NCBI RefSeq assembly: GCF_023657595.1
Contig: NZ_CP098323.1
Location: forward strand, 1,202,001-1,266,000
DNA from: Cytobacillus firmus
Lineage (GTDB): Bacteria; Bacillota; Bacilli; Bacillales; Cytobacillaceae
Length of the DNA stretch: 64,000 nucleotides
Reading direction: 5' to 3'
The notes beneath the pieces were generated by a model. That model had not been told where the DNA came from. It ran no database searches and saw only the letters and a program-made list of their open reading frames with translations. Below are positions 1 to 8,148 of this stretch, in pieces (positions within the stretch are counted from its first letter, which is position 1; every line of letters begins with the position of its first letter). Made by a program: the position numbers and the translations under genes.

Positions 1-310
1 ATGAGATAACATGCGAAATGGATGACGGCAGACCGAAACTATTTATCACCGGACGCAGCAGGTGTTCAATTGTCGGCTCACCCAGCCAGCCAAGACCGAG
101 TGCTGTAATGGTAATTCCCAGCTGGCAGGCTGAAAGGTATTCATCCAAATTGGAAATCACTTTCTTCGCAGCAATTGCATTTTTATTGCCTTCTTCAATT
201 AGCTGATCAATTCTGGAACTTCGTATTTTAACAATGGCAAATTCCGAAGTAACGAAAAAAGCCGTTAAAGCAATTAAAATGGCTATAAAAACCAAGTTTA
301 ATATGTCCAA
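1..310 (-). CDS. MpfA/YhdP-type CNNM-CorC family membrane protein (3' part cut off by window edge)
   Basis: N-terminal about 103 codons of a DUF21 (CNNM-type) membrane protein. The rest lies beyond base 1. It is a close paralogue of the complete gene at 1075-2367, with the same opening hydrophobic segment, the same SRIDQL stretch and the same [24 protein letters not shown]-type core. Family members such as B. subtilis MpfA export Mg2+. The start is TTG at 310. A strong AGGAGGTG ribosome binding sequence (348-355) lies about 38 nt upstream, with a hairpin (319-344) between it and the start. AAGGGG, the 3' arm of that hairpin, sits at normal spacing and may be the working site. It follows the MerR gene on the same strand by about 64 nt, so the two probably form an operon. 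Family assignment is firm, substrate is inferred. Confidence 0.85.
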   Translation of the reverse strand, partial: MDILNLVFIAILIALTAFFVTSEFAIVKIRSSRIDQLIEEGNKNAIAAKKVISNLDEYLSACQLGITITALGLGWLGEPTIEHLLRPVINSFGLPSSISHVIS

Positions 311-318
311 ATAAGTTC

Positions 319-355
319 CCCTTATCCCGCCTAAACGGGCAGGGTGTCACCTCCT
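319..355 (-). promoter_or_regulatory. SD-hairpin-start arrangement upstream of the truncated mpfA-like gene
   Basis: On the minus strand AGGAGGTG (348-355) is followed by a two-part stem: CCCT/AGGG (319-322 with 341-344) enclosing CCCG/CGGG (326-329 with 336-339). The TTG start is at 310. The complete paralogue has the same layout with different stem bases, which suggests the structure matters. The role could be SD masking or SD-start bridging. This is inference. Confidence 0.5.
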
Positions 356-374
356 GATTTTGTGAAAAATGGGA

Positions 375-796
375 TTAGCTTGTTAAGCCGGAAAGGGAAC
401 GGAGCAATGCAGTACTTTCGGCAGTCAGCTTTCTGGAGAAGCCATCTTTCTGCTCCTCATTCATTGTATTGATGAGCGGCATGAGCACAGCTATTTCCTG
501 CTGCAGCTGTTTCATCTGTAATGTGACTGCGTTAATATGCTTTTCAACTTCCCCTGTCTGAATCTCCCTTTTCGTTTTCATTTCTAGTTTTCTCTTAATC
601 TCTTCAAGTGGAAGATGCAGTATTTTGCATTCTTCAATAAATCTTAGATCAGACAAAACCTCTTCTGAATATATGCGATAATTTGATTTTGAGCGTTTCG
701 CTTTTATTAGGCCAATGCTAGTGTAGTAGTCAATCGTTCTTTTAGAAACGTTAGCAATATTGGCTAATTCGCCGATACGATAGTAAGCCCCATCAT
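375..796 (-). CDS. MerR-family transcriptional regulator, apparent 1-nt frameshift at its start
   Basis: The frame encodes a typical MerR protein: a winged helix-turn-helix beginning AYYRIGELANIANVSKRTID, then a coiled-coil and a short C-terminal effector region, about 138 residues. A good ribosome binding site (GAGGTG) and tandem ATGs lie at 791-796, but these ATGs are one base out of frame with the helix-turn-helix. In the coding frame a TGA stop occurs at 798-800 and no ATG, GTG or TTG appears before the helix-turn-helix. One extra base around the GGGG run at 788-791 would restore a normal start. Either the gene is inactivated, expression needs slippage, or the assembly has a homopolymer error. 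The first in-frame standard start (TTG at 656) would remove the DNA-binding domain. A MerR gene next to yhdP-type exporters matches the B. subtilis yhdQ-yhdP neighbourhood. Confidence 0.65.
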
Positions 797-1026
797 ATCA
801 CCTCTGTTTTGAATACTTATATCTCCATAATAATGCTTTACAACAAGAGATATAGTTAGAATCAATTATACGTTAGCGGAAACCGTACAGTCAAACGTAG
901 CAGTTTGGAAAAATGGATTACATTTATTTTATGAAATTATTCATTAAATATGAAGTAAAAAGATTCGGAAAAATAAAAATTTTTATAGAGGCAGAAAAGT
1001 TTCAGCAAAAGCACGCCTTAGGCAGT

Positions 1027-1060
1027 AAAAACCAGGAGCAAAAAGTGCGCTCCCGGTTTT
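1027..1060 (-). terminator. Rho-independent terminator of the mpfA-like gene
   Basis: GC-rich hairpin AAACCAGGAGC / GCGCTCCCGGTTT immediately after the stop codon at 1075, with a T-run on the minus strand. Confidence 0.7.
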
Positions 1061-1074
1061 AAAGAAAATGCAGT

Positions 1075-2367
1075 TTATATTTTCACAACTTCTATATAAG
1101 AAATATGGTGTCCATCCATTTCTTTAATCATAAATCTGTATCCTTCTTCTTCAACAAAGTCTCCCTGAACAGCATCATACTTCTGCGTCATAATCCAACC
1201 GCCGATAGTGTCAACATCATCATCAGATAATGTTGTTCCCAGGAGATCATTTGCTTCTGAAATCAGCAGTTTTGCATCAAGGATATAATGGTTTTCCCCT
1301 GTCTTTTGAACAAGCGGAAGCTCATCGGCATCAAATTCGTCCCTGATTTCACCTACGATTTCTTCCAGGATATCTTCTGCTGTGACCACTCCAGCTGTTC
1401 CGCCGTACTCATCAAGAAGAATCGCCATATGTGAACGCTCCTTTTGCATTCTAAGGAGCAAATCGTGAATGGGAATGGTTTCAATCACCCTGATGACAGG
1501 TTTAATATATTGCAGTAAGGGGTGTTTGCCTTCACATTTTTTTCTTACACAGTCAGTTAAAATTTCCTTAACATTAATGATTCCGAGAATATTATCCTTA
1601 TCGCCCGCCGTAACCGGGTAGCGGGTATAACGCTCATTTAATATGAGATCGAGGGTTTCTTCCAGTGATGAATCTTCCGGAATGGTAACAATTTCGGTCC
1701 GGGGAACCATAATCTCTTTGGCGATTCTATTGTCAAATTCAAATATCCGGTCCACATACTGGTATTCAGAGGGATTAATTTCACCGCTCTTTAAGCTTTC
1801 AGATAGGATAATCCGCAGTTCTTCCTCTGTATGGGCCATTTCACTCTCTGAAACTGGTTTCAGTCCGAATAATCCTGTAACAACTCTGGCTGAACCATTT
1901 AAAACCCAGATAAACGGATACATAACCCTGTAAAATAATATTAATGGCTTTGAAAAAGTTAAAGTAATAGCTTCTGCCTTTTGAATCGCAAAGGTCTTTG
2001 GCGCAAGCTCTCCAATGACCACATGGAGAAATGTCACAACAGCAAAAGCAATGACAAAGGATAGGAAATGAGTTACGGAAGCCTGCAAGTTAAGACTTTC
2101 AAATACAGGATGAAGCAGTCTCTCAATAGTCGGTTCACCGAGCCACCCGAGACCCAGTGCGGTGATTGTAATTCCAAGCTGACAGGCAGATAAATATTCA
2201 TCCAGACTGCTTATAACTTGTTTTGCAGAACCGGCTTTAGGATTTCCCTCCAGCATAAGCTGGTCAATTCGTGAAGTCCTCACTTTAACAATGGCAAATT
2301 CAGATGCAACAAAAAAAGCAGTTAATGCGATTAATAAAAATAATAAGAAAAGGTTAAGGGTGATCAT
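1075..2367 (-). CDS. mpfA: MpfA/YhdP-type CNNM-CorC family Mg2+ exporter
   Basis: A 430-residue protein with an N-terminal DUF21/CNNM membrane domain (about 1-190, three to four hydrophobic segments), a CBS-domain pair (about 205-325, containing [20 protein letters not shown]) and a C-terminal CorC_HlyC domain (about 345-425). The length and order are normal for this family, long annotated as haemolysin-like. The B. subtilis homologue YhdP/MpfA protects against Mg2+ excess, so cation efflux at the plasma membrane is the likely role. The start is ATG 2367. Upstream is an unusual layout: AGGAGGTG at 2399-2406 and a perfect 8-bp hairpin before the ATG. It is a tandem paralogue of the gene at 1-310 with the MerR gene between them. 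Gene symbol by homology only, since the neighbour could equally be the orthologue. Confidence 0.85.
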   Translation of the reverse strand: MITLNLFLLFLLIALTAFFVASEFAIVKVRTSRIDQLMLEGNPKAGSAKQVISSLDEYLSACQLGITITALGLGWLGEPTIERLLHPVFESLNLQASVTHFLSFVIAFAVVTFLHVVIGELAPKTFAIQKAEAITLTFSKPLILFYRVMYPFIWVLNGSARVVTGLFGLKPVSESEMAHTEEELRIILSESLKSGEINPSEYQYVDRIFEFDNRIAKEIMVPRTEIVTIPEDSSLEETLDLILNERYTRYPVTAGDKDNILGIINVKEILTDCVRKKCEGKHPLLQYIKPVIRVIETIPIHDLLLRMQKERSHMAILLDEYGGTAGVVTAEDILEEIVGEIRDEFDADELPLVQKTGENHYILDAKLLISEANDLLGTTLSDDDVDTIGGWIMTQKYDAVQGDFVEEEGYRFMIKEMDGHHISYIEVVKI

Positions 2368-2372
2368 ATTAT

Positions 2373-2406
2373 CCCTTACACGATATGTAAGGGGCCGGCA
2401 CCTCCT
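2373..2406 (-). promoter_or_regulatory. SD-hairpin-start arrangement upstream of mpfA-like gene
   Basis: Minus-strand AGGAGGTG (2399-2406) is followed by a perfect 8-bp stem, CCCTTACA/TGTAAGGG (2373-2380 with 2386-2393), and then ATG at 2367. The stem's 3' arm carries the closer SD-like GTAAGGG. Folding would bring the strong SD near the start or hide the weak one. Confidence 0.5.
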
Positions 2407-2547
2407 TTATAATAAGTACTTTTCCCTTATTCATGAATTTTACAAATAAACCATGAATAAAGGATTTACTTTAATTGAAATTACCCTTATTTAAGAGATG
2501 TAATCAGGAGAAATAATTAATCCAAGATCTTGTATGCAGGGAAAAAT

Positions 2548-2570
2548 AAAAAAGCCTGAGCAGGCTTTTT
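2548..2570 (-). terminator. Bidirectional-looking terminator after GNAT gene
   Basis: AAAAAGCCTG AG CAGGCTTTTT hairpin directly after the acetyltransferase stop codon, with A and T runs on both sides. Confidence 0.8.
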
Positions 2571-2572
2571 GT

Positions 2573-3115
2573 TTAAACATTCCATTCTCTTGCCAGAAGT
2601 CCATATACGGCAAGATCGTGATATCGATTATAAAGATACTCGCCATCCCGGATGATTCCTTCCTGCCGAAAGCCAAGCCGTTGAGGGATCGCACGGCTTT
2701 TTCCATTTCTGATTCCGCAGCGTATTTCGATGCGGTTCAGTTTTAAATCAAAAAAAGCATGATTGACCATGGCTTGCACACTTCGTGTCATAATTCCTCT
2801 GCCTTCAAAATTTTCAGCAAGGTAGTATCCAATGCTGGTTTGTCTGTTGTTCCAGTCTATATGGTGAAAACCAATAGAGCCTGCAAGTTTTCCCTGATAA
2901 CGGATTCCGGCATTAAATCCGTTATTATCGGCAAACTGTTTCAGCCATATAGGAATGATCGAATGATACTGAACAGGTGAAGCCATATTATCTACCCATG
3001 GAAGCCATTCTCTTAAGTGGCTTCGGTTCCGGTCCACCAAGCTGAAAAGCTCTTCTGAATGATGAAGCTGGAACAATTGCAATTCTATATCCTCATCTAC
3101 CTTTAAAGAAAACAA
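2573..3115 (-). CDS. GNAT-family N-acetyltransferase (RimL/YdaF type)
   Basis: About 180 residues with a GNAT fold resembling RimL and YdaF, the ribosomal-protein serine acetyltransferase type. It has the LREWLPWVD region near residue 40, the GSIGFHHIDWNNRQTSIGYYL strand region, an acetyl-CoA loop of the form ENFEGRGIMT (about 105), and the C-terminal region containing LGFRQEG. It probably transfers acetyl from acetyl-CoA to a protein N-terminus or an amine; the substrate is unknown. The TTG start at 3115 is chosen because GGAGGGGG lies 8 nt upstream. A longer frame from 3136 would run through that site. It has its own terminator. Confidence 0.85.
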   Translation of the reverse strand: MFSLKVDEDIELQLFQLHHSEELFSLVDRNRSHLREWLPWVDNMASPVQYHSIIPIWLKQFADNNGFNAGIRYQGKLAGSIGFHHIDWNNRQTSIGYYLAENFEGRGIMTRSVQAMVNHAFFDLKLNRIEIRCGIRNGKSRAIPQRLGFRQEGIIRDGEYLYNRYHDLAVYGLLAREWNV

Positions 3116-3219
3116 GTGACAAACCCCCTCCGGCAAACTATAAATATAATAATTTATTGTTTAAATCATATAAGCATTTTTAGTATGGAAGACGAAAAAG
3201 CTGTTCCCAGGATTCGGAG

Positions 3220-4359
3220 TCAGCTCATATCTTCAGTCAGCTTTTCAGTTGGCAAAGTTATGCTGAAAACGGTCCAGTCTGATTCGGTATCACATGTCAG
3301 AGTCCCTTGATGTTTTTCAATTATCTCTCTGCAGACAAATAGACCCAGCCCTGTTCCGAGTGTTTTTGTTGTAACAAATGGCTCAAAAATGGAATTGATA
3401 AGATGATCAGGAATTCTTGGCCCATTATTCGAAATATCCAATCTTATGTGCCCATCTGAAGTCCATTTGCTTTTAATATGGATGACAGGGTCGCTGCGGT
3501 ACTGTGTAAGCACATCAATGGCATTGAAGATAATATTAATGAAGACTTGGCGGATTTCATCCGCATAGCCAACCAAAAAGATATCATCTTTTATATCCTG
3601 AAGGATTGTAACCTTTCCATCCAGGATACTGGGATATAAGAATATCAGGACTTCATCTATTAATTCATTTAGAGAGAATGTAATTTTTTCTTTTCCGATC
3701 AGTTCCTTTTTAGAGAGGAGAAGGAATTGTGAAATTCTAAAATTCAGCTGCTCAAGTTCATTTGAAATGATATCCAAATACTTCATGGAGGGATTTTCGG
3801 ATTTTAAAAGCTGAATAAACCCTTGTACAGAGGTAAGCGGATTTCTGAACTCATGAATAAAGCTTGAAGTCATTTGGCCCAGAAGAGTTAATCTATCTTT
3901 ATGGGTGGAATCAATAAATTGTGTTTTTTCCTTAATAATCTGATCTTTGGCATCCGTATATCTGGACACAGCATGATATAAGAATTTATCGAAGCAATAA
4001 CCGATTCTTTCGTACTGTCTCTGGAGTTCATGAAAATGTATTTCGGAACGATTAAATATATTGAGGACGATTGTTCTTCCCAAGTTGACATTATAAACAA
4101 AGTCTCCAATATTACTATCTGCTTTTACTCGCTGTTCAGCGACAGTGTAGGCCAGTTTCTGAATATAGTTTTCCAGTTCTTGCCCGTCTTTTATTAAGAT
4201 TTGAATAATTAATTGGAACATGGCATCGCCATTATCCTTAATTTTATCTTTAAAAGGGTCATCCTTATTTATGAGGATTTTCTCATTCCATTCACTTAAA
4301 AGGTTTTCTTTTTCCGTCAGCAGAAGTTCCAATATGGCATTATTTGTTTCAATCGTCAT
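3220..4359 (-). CDS. Soluble sensor histidine kinase (sporulation-kinase type)
   Basis: A 379-residue protein with no membrane segments. Residues about 1-150 form a helical domain resembling RsbR-type non-haem globin N-termini. The HisKA dimerisation domain follows with H-box FIHEFRNPLTSVQGF (about 175-190), then a HATPase_c domain with an N-box (NIIFNAID), G1 (DISNNGPRIP), F-box (IFEPFVTTK) and G2 (GTGLGL). The H-box wording is that of the KinA-E phosphorelay kinases, so feeding phosphate into the sporulation phosphorelay is plausible. No response regulator is adjacent, which fits an orphan phosphorelay kinase. The start ATG 4359 has GGAGG 5 nt upstream; the upstream GTG at 4371 overlaps that site. 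Input signal unknown. Confidence 0.85.
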   Translation of the reverse strand: MTIETNNAILELLLTEKENLLSEWNEKILINKDDPFKDKIKDNGDAMFQLIIQILIKDGQELENYIQKLAYTVAEQRVKADSNIGDFVYNVNLGRTIVLNIFNRSEIHFHELQRQYERIGYCFDKFLYHAVSRYTDAKDQIIKEKTQFIDSTHKDRLTLLGQMTSSFIHEFRNPLTSVQGFIQLLKSENPSMKYLDIISNELEQLNFRISQFLLLSKKELIGKEKITFSLNELIDEVLIFLYPSILDGKVTILQDIKDDIFLVGYADEIRQVFINIIFNAIDVLTQYRSDPVIHIKSKWTSDGHIRLDISNNGPRIPDHLINSIFEPFVTTKTLGTGLGLFVCREIIEKHQGTLTCDTESDWTVFSITLPTEKLTEDMS

Positions 4360-4548
4360 TTTATCCTCCACTTTTTTGCATAATAACAGTTAACCAATAG
4401 ATTTCGATAGAATCCGGCAAAATCCTCTGTTAATTTAATGGAAAATATCAGTAATTTTTACCCTGAGGAATAAGGCCAACTTGTGACTAAAAGCACAGTC
4501 ATTATTTTGTGATAATTGGTATAGTTAAAGAAAAAGGCAGTTTTTTAT

Positions 4549-4578
4549 TTGTAAAATGGTTATTATTTCTTTTATAAT
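4549..4578 (+). promoter_or_regulatory. Putative sigma-A promoter of XRE regulator
   Basis: TTGTAA (4549-4554) and TATAAT (4573-4578) with 18-nt spacing, directly upstream of a perfect palindrome. Confidence 0.55.
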
Positions 4579-4587
4579 ATAGAGGCA

Positions 4588-4603
4588 GGTGTAAATTTAC
4601 ACC
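4588..4603 (+). promoter_or_regulatory. Perfect 16-bp palindromic operator
   Basis: GGTGTAAATTTACACC is an uninterrupted palindrome about 10 nt after the -10 element, overlapping the predicted transcription start of the XRE-family gene at 4630. This position suits autorepression by that dimeric helix-turn-helix protein. Confidence 0.6.
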
Positions 4604-4629
4604 AACAACAAAAAGGGAATGAAGCTGCA

Positions 4630-5100
4630 TTGACTAGAGATGAAATTATACTGAAAGTTTCAGATAAGATCCGTCTTATACGTACAGAGGCAGGATACAC
4701 ACAGGATAAAATGGCGGAAATTATTGGTGTTTCAAAAAAGACGCTTGTTCAAATTGAGAAAGGGCGGGCAGAGGCAGGCTGGTCGACAGTGGTAGCCGTT
4801 TGTGCTTTATTCAGAGAAACGGAAACGGTCCGGTTTTTGTTTGGAAATGAACCATTAGAAGTTCTGGAAACTATTGCTAGAGAAGGAATTGATTACAGGA
4901 AGGAAAAGACTCTTGGCGGAAAACTCTGGTGGAGGGAATTGAAGAGAAGCAACGGTCTGATCCTTCAGCAGAATATCATCAGCCAGCACTACCGGATTAT
5001 TGATCAGGACCATTTCAGAATTTACAGCAGTTTCGATGAATTGTCTTCTAAAGAACGATTTGAGGAGCTGGCAGCAGAGAATAAAGACCTTCACCAATAA
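4630..5100 (+). CDS. XRE-family transcriptional regulator with C-terminal extension
   Basis: A 156-residue protein. Residues about 12-70 form an HTH_3/XRE domain (IRLIRTEAGYTQDKMAEIIG then SKKTLVQIEKGR). Residues about 75-150 form a conserved-looking region of unknown fold with LWWRELKRSNGLILQQNIIS. The latter probably senses a signal or mediates dimerisation; no enzyme motif is visible. The start is TTG 4630, with AAGGGA about 12 nt upstream, a rather long spacing. A four-codon ORF (ATG AAG CTG CAT TGA) overlaps just before it. A perfect palindrome sits at the promoter, suggesting autoregulation. No target gene is adjacent, as the neighbour is a convergent usp gene. Confidence 0.75.
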   Translation: MTRDEIILKVSDKIRLIRTEAGYTQDKMAEIIGVSKKTLVQIEKGRAEAGWSTVVAVCALFRETETVRFLFGNEPLEVLETIAREGIDYRKEKTLGGKLWWRELKRSNGLILQQNIISQHYRIIDQDHFRIYSSFDELSSKERFEELAAENKDLHQ

Positions 5101-5116
5101 TAGCTGAATTCACATA

Positions 5117-5141
5117 AAAAAGCAGCCTCCGGGCTGCTTTT
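5117..5141. terminator. Convergent terminator between XRE and usp genes
   Basis: AAAAAGCAGCC TCC GGGCTGCTTTT works on both strands for the two converging genes. Confidence 0.85.
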
Positions 5142-5146
5142 CTATT

Positions 5147-5683
5147 TTAAGGGATTTGCGGACTTTCCTTATCCTTAGCTATAAGCACGGGGCAAGGAGC
5201 ATTCCTGGCAATTTTTGTACTGGTGCTGCCCAGGAACATCTTTTTAATTCCGCCCTTGCCTGAGCTTCCCACAATAATTAAATCTGCATTTTCGGCCGCT
5301 GCATATTCACAAATGCTTTCTGCAGAATTTCCCTCAATAACATCGAACTTCGCATTAATGCTGTAAGGCTCAAGAATTTCCCTTGCATTGTAAAAAGTAT
5401 TGTCTACGCTATGCTTTACTCTTGCGTGTGTATTGGAAGAGGATTCATCATGATAAACAGGAAGAGGAGGGATCTGAATTCCTTCAAGCAGATAGCCATT
5501 CGTTCTTACAGGCTCTACCGCTTTTTCATTGTTTATGGGAATATTTTCAACTGTTTCTTCAAAGACCTGAACAACCAGCAGCTGAGCATCAGGGTTTTGT
5601 TTAACTAATCCGATTGCCATATTCAAAGCCTGTCTGCTTCCGTCTGTATCATCATAGCCCAATACAATTTTGTTAAAATTCAT
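5147..5683 (-). CDS. Universal stress protein UspA family
   Basis: A 178-residue single-domain Usp protein with the N-terminal strand IVLGYDDTDGSRQAL and the C-terminal nucleotide-binding motif of the G-2x-G-9x-G-S/T form (GSSGKGGIKKMFLGSTS). It therefore belongs to the ATP-binding branch and probably acts as a cytoplasmic stress-responsive dimer. A loop of about 30 residues after the first strands makes it longer than minimal (about 145 residue) Usp proteins. The start ATG 5683 follows AAGGAG at 9 nt. A sigma-B-like promoter (-35 ATTTAC, 13 nt, -10 GGGTAT) lies upstream, consistent with general stress control. Confidence 0.9.
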   Translation of the reverse strand: MNFNKIVLGYDDTDGSRQALNMAIGLVKQNPDAQLLVVQVFEETVENIPINNEKAVEPVRTNGYLLEGIQIPPLPVYHDESSSNTHARVKHSVDNTFYNAREILEPYSINAKFDVIEGNSAESICEYAAAENADLIIVGSSGKGGIKKMFLGSTSTKIARNAPCPVLIAKDKESPQIP

Positions 5684-5725
5684 CAGTGTTCACTCCTTCT
5701 TATGGTAAGGAAACTTATTGGTTCT

Positions 5726-5750
5726 ATACCCTCTGCTGAGAAGAGTAAAT
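5726..5750 (-). promoter_or_regulatory. Sigma-B-like promoter for usp gene
   Basis: Minus strand: -35 ATTTAC (5745-5750), 13-nt spacer, -10 GGGTAT (5726-5731), against the consensus GTTTAA-N12-15-GGGTAT. The rest of the 317-nt gap up to the PBP gene at 6001 shows no other clear element. Confidence 0.6.
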
Positions 5751-6000
5751 CATAAAAATACAGCTTGAAAACACAATACCCCCATAAAAAATGACCGGAC
5801 TCCGTAAATTCTAATGCACATTTTCAGCATAGTGAAGAGTAACATTGGGAATTTCAGGGTATTTTTATATGAACTTCAGAAATTTGCATGGTAACAAATA
5901 CTATATAAAAACATATTCTTTGAAGTTATGCTGATATCGGTGTAATCTGAAGACTTCCGCACAAATGCAAATTAATCATCAGCAAGAATTTGGAGGAAAT

Positions 6001-8091
6001 ATGAGAAAGAAAACTTCAGTTATTAAAAAGTTTCAGTCAACTTGGAATAAGCTTCACTTGACACAGGTATCCATATTGCTTGCATCTACTGTGGTCCTGG
6101 CTTTCTTAAGCTTCGTCTATTTTTCATATAAGGATGCGGATATCAGTGCACTCGAAGCAGGGCTTGCACAATCCACAGTCATTTATGACGCTGATGGGGA
6201 AGTAGCCAGCAAGATCTCAGCAAATAAAAATGAAGGCATTTCCATAGATCAAATTCCTGATCATATGAAAAATGCAGTTATTGCCATTGAAGACCACCGT
6301 TTTTATGAACACGGGGGCATCGATTTAAAAGGAATAGGCAGGGCTTTCTTTACAAACGTGAAAGCAGGCGGAATAGTCGAGGGCGGCAGTACACTTACCC
6401 AGCAGCTGACCAAAAATGCGCTGCTGTCTGCAGAAAAAACATACAAAAGAAAACTGGAAGAATTCTTCCTGGCCCTTGAAATTGAAAAGGAATACAGCAA
6501 AGACGAAATTCTTCAAATGTATTTAAACCAGGTTTATTTCGGGGAAGGCGCATGGGGGATCAAACGTGCGGCGATGAAGTACTATGGAAAAGATGTTGAG
6601 GATCTCTCCATTAGTGAAGCAGCATTGCTGGCAGGGCTGGTTAAAGCCCCATCAGCCATCAATCCTTACCAAAATGAAGAAAAGGCAATTGAGAGAAGGA
6701 ATACCGTCCTTGACCGTATGAAGGAACACAACTTTATTACTGAAAAGGAATGGGAAAAGGCAAAAAATGAAAAGCTTGTTTTTGAAGACAGCGGCGGTGA
6801 TCCCTTTAAAGGGAAATACCCATATTATGTAGACGTGGTTCTGGAAGAGGCGATTAATAAATATAATATTTCGCTTGATGAGCTTTTAAGTGAAGGGTAT
6901 CAAATATATACTGAGCTTGATCAGGATATGCAGAGCAGTGTAGAAGAAACCTACACAAATGATCAATTATTTCCTAAAGGTACTGGAGATCAGCAGGTTC
7001 AAAGCGGAGCCGTACTTCTGGATCCAAAGAATGGCGGAATCCGTGCCCTTGCAGGCGGAAGAGGTGAACATACCCTTCTTGGACATAACCGTGCCGTTCA
7101 TAAAGTAGGCCAGCCGGGATCGACAATGAAGCCGATTGTGCCATACACAGCAGCACTGGAATCGGGCTGGAAGATCACCGATGAACTTAAAGATGAAAGA
7201 ATGACATTCGGGAAAGATTATGAGCCGAATAACTATAATGGCCAGTTCCGGGGAAATGTGCCAATGTATGAAGCAGTCAAGGACTCCTTGAATGTGCCTG
7301 CTGTATGGCTTTTGGATGAGATTGGTGTGGACAAAGGGGTAGATGCGGCGAAGAGGTTTGGCATACCTGAAGAAGCCATCAATCAAAATCTTGCACTTGC
7401 TCTTGGGGGCACAAGTGTTGGAGTTTCACCTCTGACCATGGCACAGGCCTATGCTGTATTTGCAAATGGCGGCGAGAGGCCGGAAGCACACTCCATTACA
7501 AAAATAGTTGATAAAAATGGAGTCACAGTAGCAGAGTGGAAAGGTGAGAATACAAGAGTCATTTCCAAGGATGTTGCAGATAAAATGACAACCATGCTTC
7601 TCGGGGTAGTTCAGCATGGTACAGGGAAGGCTGCCCAAATACCAGGCAGAGAAGTTGCAGGGAAAACAGGCAGTACACAAATGACCATCGAAGGCATTGA
7701 CGGAGTTAAGGATCAATGGTTTGTCGGCTACACCCCACAGCTGGTTGGTGCTGTGTGGGTAGGCCATGATAAGACAGATGCGAATAATTATCTTACTACC
7801 TCCAGCAGTGAAGGCACGGCTCCGATATTCCGGGCAATCATGTCAGAAGCCCTGAAAAATCAGGAAGCAGAGTCATTTAATGTCCCTCATATTGCCGGCC
7901 TGATGGAACAGAGGCAAAGGGAGCAGCAAAGAAAAGCATGGGAAGACAACATAAAAAAAGAAACAGAGAAGATAAAAGAAAAAATTGAAAAAGAAAAAGA
8001 GAAATGGAAAGAGAAATGGAATAAAGGGAAAGAAAAACACAAGGAAGAAGATAAAGATAAAAAGAAAGATAAAGAAAAGAAGAATGATTAA
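6001..8091 (+). CDS. pbpF: Class A penicillin-binding protein (PBP1A/PbpF family)
   Basis: A 696-residue bifunctional peptidoglycan synthase. A short cytoplasmic segment and one membrane helix (about 25-45) precede a GT51 glycosyltransferase domain with IEDHRFYEHGG and GGSTLTQQLTKN. The transpeptidase domain follows with SxxK (GSTMKP), SxN (SLN) and KTG (GKTGST). The last 50 or so residues are an almost pure Lys/Glu tail. Length and order match B. subtilis PbpF (PBP2C, about 714 aa), which works in spore wall synthesis; other PBP1A paralogues cannot be excluded. The start ATG 6001 is chosen because GGAGG lies 6 nt upstream; the in-frame ATG at 5965 has no site. Confidence 0.9.
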   Translation: MRKKTSVIKKFQSTWNKLHLTQVSILLASTVVLAFLSFVYFSYKDADISALEAGLAQSTVIYDADGEVASKISANKNEGISIDQIPDHMKNAVIAIEDHRFYEHGGIDLKGIGRAFFTNVKAGGIVEGGSTLTQQLTKNALLSAEKTYKRKLEEFFLALEIEKEYSKDEILQMYLNQVYFGEGAWGIKRAAMKYYGKDVEDLSISEAALLAGLVKAPSAINPYQNEEKAIERRNTVLDRMKEHNFITEKEWEKAKNEKLVFEDSGGDPFKGKYPYYVDVVLEEAINKYNISLDELLSEGYQIYTELDQDMQSSVEETYTNDQLFPKGTGDQQVQSGAVLLDPKNGGIRALAGGRGEHTLLGHNRAVHKVGQPGSTMKPIVPYTAALESGWKITDELKDERMTFGKDYEPNNYNGQFRGNVPMYEAVKDSLNVPAVWLLDEIGVDKGVDAAKRFGIPEEAINQNLALALGGTSVGVSPLTMAQAYAVFANGGERPEAHSITKIVDKNGVTVAEWKGENTRVISKDVADKMTTMLLGVVQHGTGKAAQIPGREVAGKTGSTQMTIEGIDGVKDQWFVGYTPQLVGAVWVGHDKTDANNYLTTSSSEGTAPIFRAIMSEALKNQEAESFNVPHIAGLMEQRQREQQRKAWEDNIKKETEKIKEKIEKEKEKWKEKWNKGKEKHKEEDKDKKKDKEKKND

Positions 8092-8101
8092 TACATTTTA
8101 C

Positions 8102-8132
8102 GAGTACAGTGAAAAGCTGTACTCTTTTTTTT
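8102..8132 (+). terminator. Terminator between pbpF and methyltransferase
   Basis: GAGTACAG/CTGTACTC stem followed by eight T residues. The T-run merges straight into the AAGGAGGT ribosome binding site of the next gene, so readthrough could couple the two. Confidence 0.85.
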
Positions 8133-8148
8133 AAGGAGGTAATCTACC

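Noticed and set aside
656-656. TTG 656 as start of a 93-residue MerR-like protein
   Set aside because: It would remove the helix-turn-helix that is clearly encoded upstream; a frameshift at the true start explains the data better.
1-2367. Tandem mpfA-like genes as a recent duplication or phage cargo
   Set aside because: Differences in the leader and coding sequence suggest an old duplication, and no phage or transposon genes are nearby.
6967-7386. 139-codon open frame on the minus strand inside the PBP gene
   Set aside because: It lies wholly antisense to a conserved transpeptidase domain, lacks an SD, and its translation resembles no family.
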